Made by a program: the position numbers and the translations under genes
Notes under the pieces: generated by a model
The model's database searches: none
What the model was told of the DNA's origin: nothing
The model's input: the letters and a program-made list of their open reading frames with translations, nothing else
NCBI GenBank assembly: GCA_030062745.1
Contig: CP099841.1
Span: 16,853,063-16,917,062 of the forward strand
From: Capitulum mitella
Lineage: Eukaryota > Arthropoda > Thecostraca > Pollicipedomorpha > Pollicipedidae
Direction of reading: 5' to 3'
DNA: 64,000 bases
Part shown: positions 47,701 through 53,700 of the stretch, one piece after another
How positions within the stretch are numbered: the stretch's first letter is position 1
Layout of the letters: each line of letters begins with the position of its first letter

Positions 47701-50700
47701 ATCGTTCCCGCCCTCATATTTTTGCCCATCAGCCGACCCTTTCGTCGCGTTTTACGATAACAAAGGATTTATGATGGCTCGGACACAAAGGCATGCATCT
47801 TTATTAAAGATCGGCACGATTATCTCCCTATTTCTGTCTGCAGCCGAAATTTCGCTCAGATGTTTGCACTTGCGTTGATATAAGCAGAAAACGTGGCTCT
47901 TCATTGCCTGAGTAACTGTGTTCTACCAAGCCAGAAGGAAAAAACATCAGTTTACATTCGTTGAGATTAGCCTCACTTTTTATTCCCTTGCTTTCACGTC
48001 CAGTGAATGGGTTGCAAGCAAGACAGGACAGGCTGATGGTTTGGTCGTCGCAGTTTGTCTAGCGGAATCATGGTCATTACCAGAATTTAGCGTGACGTGG
48101 TCCTGGCCTGACATAAGCTCAATTTGGTCTTGGATTAGCGATAGCGCATGACCATGTTTCGTATGCAGAAGCACGAGGGTCTTCGTTTGGTACCTGCGTG
48201 AAATCCGTACTGTAATTATTTCAGGCGCTTGAGCTCAGCAAACGTATTACGTATCTCATCGACTCAGCGGCTTTTCACGTCAAGTGGCTCCACACACCAT
48301 GTAAAGAGTTAACTGAGCTGTTTCAGGAACAGGAAGGCCGATTATCGATTAGTGTTTGAGTTTGTCGGAGGTCGCGTGTAATGGCAAGCACCAGGCGATG
48401 CCGAGTTAAAGGAAGAACTAGGACCGGTGCCTGTCGTCTGACGCTCTACCTTACAGACACGCCTTGTTTCGCTTAGCTTAGCACCACCTCCCCTGCACTT
48501 GTTTCCTGAGTCATTGCCGAACGAGAAAACCAAGCCATCATCCAGGACAGGGGCGTAGCCAGGATTCCGCCCAGGGGGGAAATGGGATCAAGGGGGCCCT
48601 CGTAACCAATTGGAGCCTTCGCCAACGCCGGATCCAGGATTTCGCCAAGGCGGGTGGGGGGCGGAGGGTGAAGGTGAATGGTCATTGCGGGGCCCCATTT
48701 TTCTTGCCCTCAGATATGAAAATTGATGTAATTTTGCGTTTTTACCATATAAAATAACCGAAAAAATTCAAACGCGTCACTTTATTTCAGAAAATGCTGC
48801 GTTTTGTTCCCGAATGAAGTGGCCGAAATATGACAAAAACGACGAGATTTTAGGCGGTTCCGTCCCTCTCTCCGTTTGAAATGTCGTGTCTGTATCTGGT
48901 CCAGGAGCGCGTCTGTCCCTCCCCCCCTGTCCCATCCCGTAGCTTCTGGGGATTTTTTTTTTGTCAGCTTAGTTTAGGTTGCCTCTTGCGGTTACAGGAC
49001 ACTTTTGGTGGTCGCGGGCCGTCTGCCATGCCAGGACCCTCTAGTGGTCTCAGGTTCCTTTTACAGTTTCACGTATCCCGCAGGGCGTCTCAGGCGCTCC
49101 TCTGGCAGTTTCAGGGGCACCTCGGACAGTCTCAGGGCCCCATCTGGCAGTTTCAGGGGCGGCTAAGCCATCTCGGGTTCCTTTGTGTCGTCTCTGGGAC
49201 GTTTTTGCCGTCTAAGGAGCCCCTCAGGCACTAAAAAGGCCCTCTGTAAGTCTCTGCCGTGACAGAGGCGCCTCTGGCAATCCTCTAGGTCCTTTGGCCG
49301 TTTCAGGAGCAGTCTGGACGTCCCAAGGTCTAGTAGCTTTAGGGGCCCCTCTGGTCGTCTCAGGGGTCCCTGTTGCTAGACTTCTAGATAGCAATCTCAG
49401 AGGTCCCTCTCTAGCAGTCTGGGCCCCCAGTGGTTCTGGTTACCTGTCTTATCTTCTCTGGGAAACATTTTCGCCATCTCAGGGGCCCTCTGGCAGTTAC
49501 AAAAGACCCTTTGGTAATTTCAGGGCCTCTGTGCAGTGGCATAGGTCCTCTGAACGGCTTCGGTGGTCCCCATGGCTGTATCAGAGGTCTTCGTCTGTCA
49601 CATGAGGTATATCTGGCAGTCTTTTAGGGCCCCTGCAACCGTAGCAAGGGGCTTTTGTTGACACTTCAGGGGTCTCACTAGCAGTCTCAGGGGGACCTTG
49701 CCCGTGCCAGAAGCCCGCTTGTTACACTCGGGGACCCTCTGGCCGTACAGCACCTCCACAAAACCCAAATACCGTGTCAGAGGCCCGTTTGTCGTCTTTG
49801 CTTCGCTGGGGCCCTGCGACCTTTTTGGCGATCTCAGGAGTCATCTGCGGTGTACGAGCCCATATTGCCCTGTCAGAAACCACCTGGCATTCCCGGAGAC
49901 CCCTGACAACATCAAGAGCCCCTCAGGGTTTCAAAAAGGCCAGTGTAGCCCATTTGTGGCTCCTCTCGAGGTTGAGGCCACCGACGAATCCCCTTCAGGG
50001 GGCCCCTCTGACTGGCCAGGGTCTCCTTATGCCGTGCTAGGCACCCTCTTAAGTTCTTTCCGTCTCAGGTACCTCTCTGGCAATTTTAGTGTTCTCATGG
50101 ATCCTCTGCCGTGCTGGGGCCCCTTGCGGTCCCAGGGGCCCTTTAAGAGTTTCAAGCGCCCTTCTTTCCATCTTAGGGGACATCTTACCGTGTCAGAGTC
50201 TCATTAACTCTCCCGGAGGCCCTCTGACTACATCAATAACCTTCAGCTTTTCACTCACAGGTGCCCCTTAGGGACTCAGTTCTCATCTTGGCTGTCTCAG
50301 GGGCCCTATGAGCCATCTGACGGTCTCAGGAACACTCTGCCGTGTTGGGACCCTGTTGTTGTCTCAGGGGTCCTTTGGGAGTTTCAGGTGCCCTCTGTGC
50401 GCCTCAGAGGTCATCTAACCCTTCAGGAGGCCTGCCTGACTGCATCAAGAACCCGTCAGGTTCTTTTAAGTTTGACGGCCCCTTCTCAGGCCTTAGGGGG
50501 AGGGGGCGATCGCCCCCATTGTTTTCCCTTTGGACCCGTGCTTGGCCCTCGTAATCAGTGGGGCCCCATGTGGTTAAAATTACTGTCGGTTTGTAAAGTG
50601 GTCCCGCTGAAGTGTAAAGGGGGCCATCTTCCTCTGTAAAAGCGTTCCTGCCGACTTGGCGAGTGCCTCTCACAGGTCGGCAGGGACATCTTTACAGGAA

Positions 50701-53700
50701 AGCAGGGGCCCCTGAATGGTCGTTAAGGGGCCCCTGTTGGCCAGGGGGCCACTCCCTGTCTGTAGGGGGCGTCCTGTCCACCTGTGAAGGGCCCCTGTCG
50801 ACCTCTGAAGGCAGGGGCAGGGGCCTTCTTCCAGACCGAGAGGAGGTCCCTTCAGAGGCTGACAGGGGCCATTTATGGGCCGATAAGGGGCCCTCCCCAG
50901 GCAAGCATTGAACTCTCCTATAAGCCATCAGGGACCCCTAAACGTTCCTTCAGAGCACGAGCCTCTCTTCGTAGCTCACCTCTTGTATATTCGGAGTGTG
51001 TTTGGTTTCAGGTTCATAAGTCTTCTTTCACGCTTCAGTTATTCTTGTTTGGCTTTGATTATCTGTTTCGGACAGTGTAAGACGCCTTGCGGGCGCCTCA
51101 CGCTATCCAAAGAACTGGGGCCTTCGGCCCCAGGGGGGCCTGCTCAGCCGCCAGGGGGCCCCGCTTGGCCTCGGGGGGGGGAGGCATGGCCCTTTTGGCC
51201 CCCCCTTGGCCACGTTACTAATCTAGGGACTTTTTGCATACGCGTCGTGGAAAGTACGTGAACTCTGACGAGTTGTAATGAAATGTTTATTTACTGACTT
51301 CCAACCATCTACTATACTAAAAGATATAGACAACACCATTCGTGGTTCGCGTATGGTTAATCAGGCGTTGTGGAATTTGCCAACCTAGGTTTGTTAGGTC
51401 AGCACGTGACCCGTGGTTTGTGCGTCCATTTACGACCAACAATAATAATCATCATCATCGTGTATTTCCGTGGGATCATCCTCGTAAAAAGCACGAAGCC
51501 ACAACGATCCTGCGTCATTAGTGAGGATGTCATTGGAGGTGCGAGACACACCGAACAAAGAACAAACAATCGAAGCATTAAGATTGAAACAGTGCGGATG
51601 AAAGGTGAAGGTCGAGTCGCGTAACGAAGGGTAAAAGATCAGAACATCTCACATTTAAACACATTCAGAGCATTCAACGCTTGTCCGCAAGATTACGCCT
51701 ACCAACACTCGCAAAACTCGCCTGTGGGCAGTTAATGATAGTTGCCAGCAGTGTCATATTGCCCAGGGCTTCTGTCGGTTTCCCTGTCTAGGGAAACCGA
51801 ACTGGCGTCGTCCGGTCGCAGTGTTGCATCGAGGAACGTAGAACTTCTCGTTCTATTTTCTTGCAAAATTTCGCATAGTGTTGCTTCGTACGAGCGTGCC
51901 AGGCAGGTCCTCCGGCTGTACCAAAGTGGCAAAGGCGCCGTCTGAAAGCCATATAAGATTCTCCAGCAGGTCAGAGACATGATCGAACTTTTTCTACCGT
52001 GGGTGTTTTTATTTTAAAAAATAGTCTACGTAATAATAGAAAAGTTTAGGACTTTTGGTATCCTTTTAAGGCAGGTTTTTGTACATGTACCGAAAACGGA
52101 AATGCAGTATCTGACCTGTGAGGGAATCAGTGCCGAGACGACAGATTTTAGGATGGACCGCGGCAAGTGGGTGAGGGTGGCCGGCATTCCAAAGCAGCGA
52201 CGCGTGAGAGCCGAAATGTGTTTGTCTCAGGCGACATAGTGATCAGAGGGAAGTCCCAGTTTTTTTGGCATGAGCGCTGAGGGTGATGCGAGTCTGTTTG
52301 AATTTTGCTCCAGTTTCGTCGAAAGCTATACCGCGAAGATTTTGATGGTCGCCGAAAAGCACGATCTGCGTTTTCTGGGGGCTCGCCCTGAGATAATTTG
52401 TGCCAGTGTTGTCAAGGCTGTCGGACTCAAAGGTGGAAGAGAAGACAAGAAGGCATCGCGAAAATAATACCACGAAGGGTGGCAACATCAGTGGGTCGAA
52501 CAGCAAAACGTTCGCTGCCCACACGTGGGAGTCGGCAGTCAGTCGCTGGACCTGACGTCACGTTGCGCACCTCCTCAGCCACGTGGAGATCCACACCGAC
52601 AAAATACTCATTGAGGTCATTTGGTGAAACTGAAGGGAAAATCCTGTGACAGGTGGATTTTGAGCCTTGAACATGGTTGATGTTACGCCAAGTGGAAGCT
52701 GGACCTGGAGCAGAGATTCGCCTGCGTATCGTATGTAGGCGCGCTGGTGGCGCGATGTGGCGGAGCGTACCGAGCGGCTCAGCGCCCGATATTCCCCGGC
52801 CCCGTGGCCAGAGGCGCTCAACGCACGGCGACAGCGAGCCATAAACTCTTGTGGCTGACCAAGCATGTGGCGCAGAGGCATTGCGGATTTTGATGTGGCA
52901 GAGGGGCGCGTGCCGATCCAGTGTAGGTTTGAATAGATCACAGAAACTCTCCCACTGCTCAGAAACAGATGTGGACAAAAACAGTGGTCTCCAGTCGATG
53001 TTCAACAGGTCAGTGTGGAAAGAATGCAAGTTAACGTTTTTAACCTGTCGAGACTGGATCGTGAACGGATCGTGAACCGTGGCCTAGGAGTACGCAAAAT
53101 TATGCGGACAATTTTGTGGCGGATGTGGGGGCAGAAAATGATTTGAGAGTGCAGAACTGAGCTTGTAGATTTGACACTCATGACATCAAATCGTGAGCCA
53201 GTTGCAAACGTAGGCGAATCATTGGCTTGAAACATAGTAGTCAGACAGAAACGCGTTAAGACGATTATAAGAGGGGTTGCTGTCTGATTTCAGTCAATCA
53301 CAGTCGATGTCAACGCAGAGAACAAAGTCCGTATTTGGGTGGCTGGTGGTTACCCTTTGAAACTGTGACTCAGGCGCCGCCAAGTCGGCGTCGAGTGCGA
53401 CGACTTTCTGCCGTGGAGGCCGATGTAGACAGCCGATGGTGAGCTGACGGCCGCCTCCCAGCTTCAGTTGCATCCAGATGGTTTCGAGAGCAGAGCCACG
53501 GTTGTGGCTCTGTTCTGGTGACAGAGCCCATAGTTGTTCTGTTCTGTTCTGTTCTGGCTCGTTCTGGTGACGTAGCCCGTAGTTGTGGGCTACGTCACCA
53601 GAGCCTCCGTAGCCCCGCCCATCAGGCCGGTGAGCTCGACTAAATACATATCCGAGTAATCTGAGGAATGTACTAGGAGTTGATGGCAGTGAAGGAATTT

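Noticed and set aside
49698-50207. 169-codon frame in the last intron
   Set aside because: Lies wholly within the GGGGCC/CCTCTGG tract; Pro/Leu/Ser-rich by composition.
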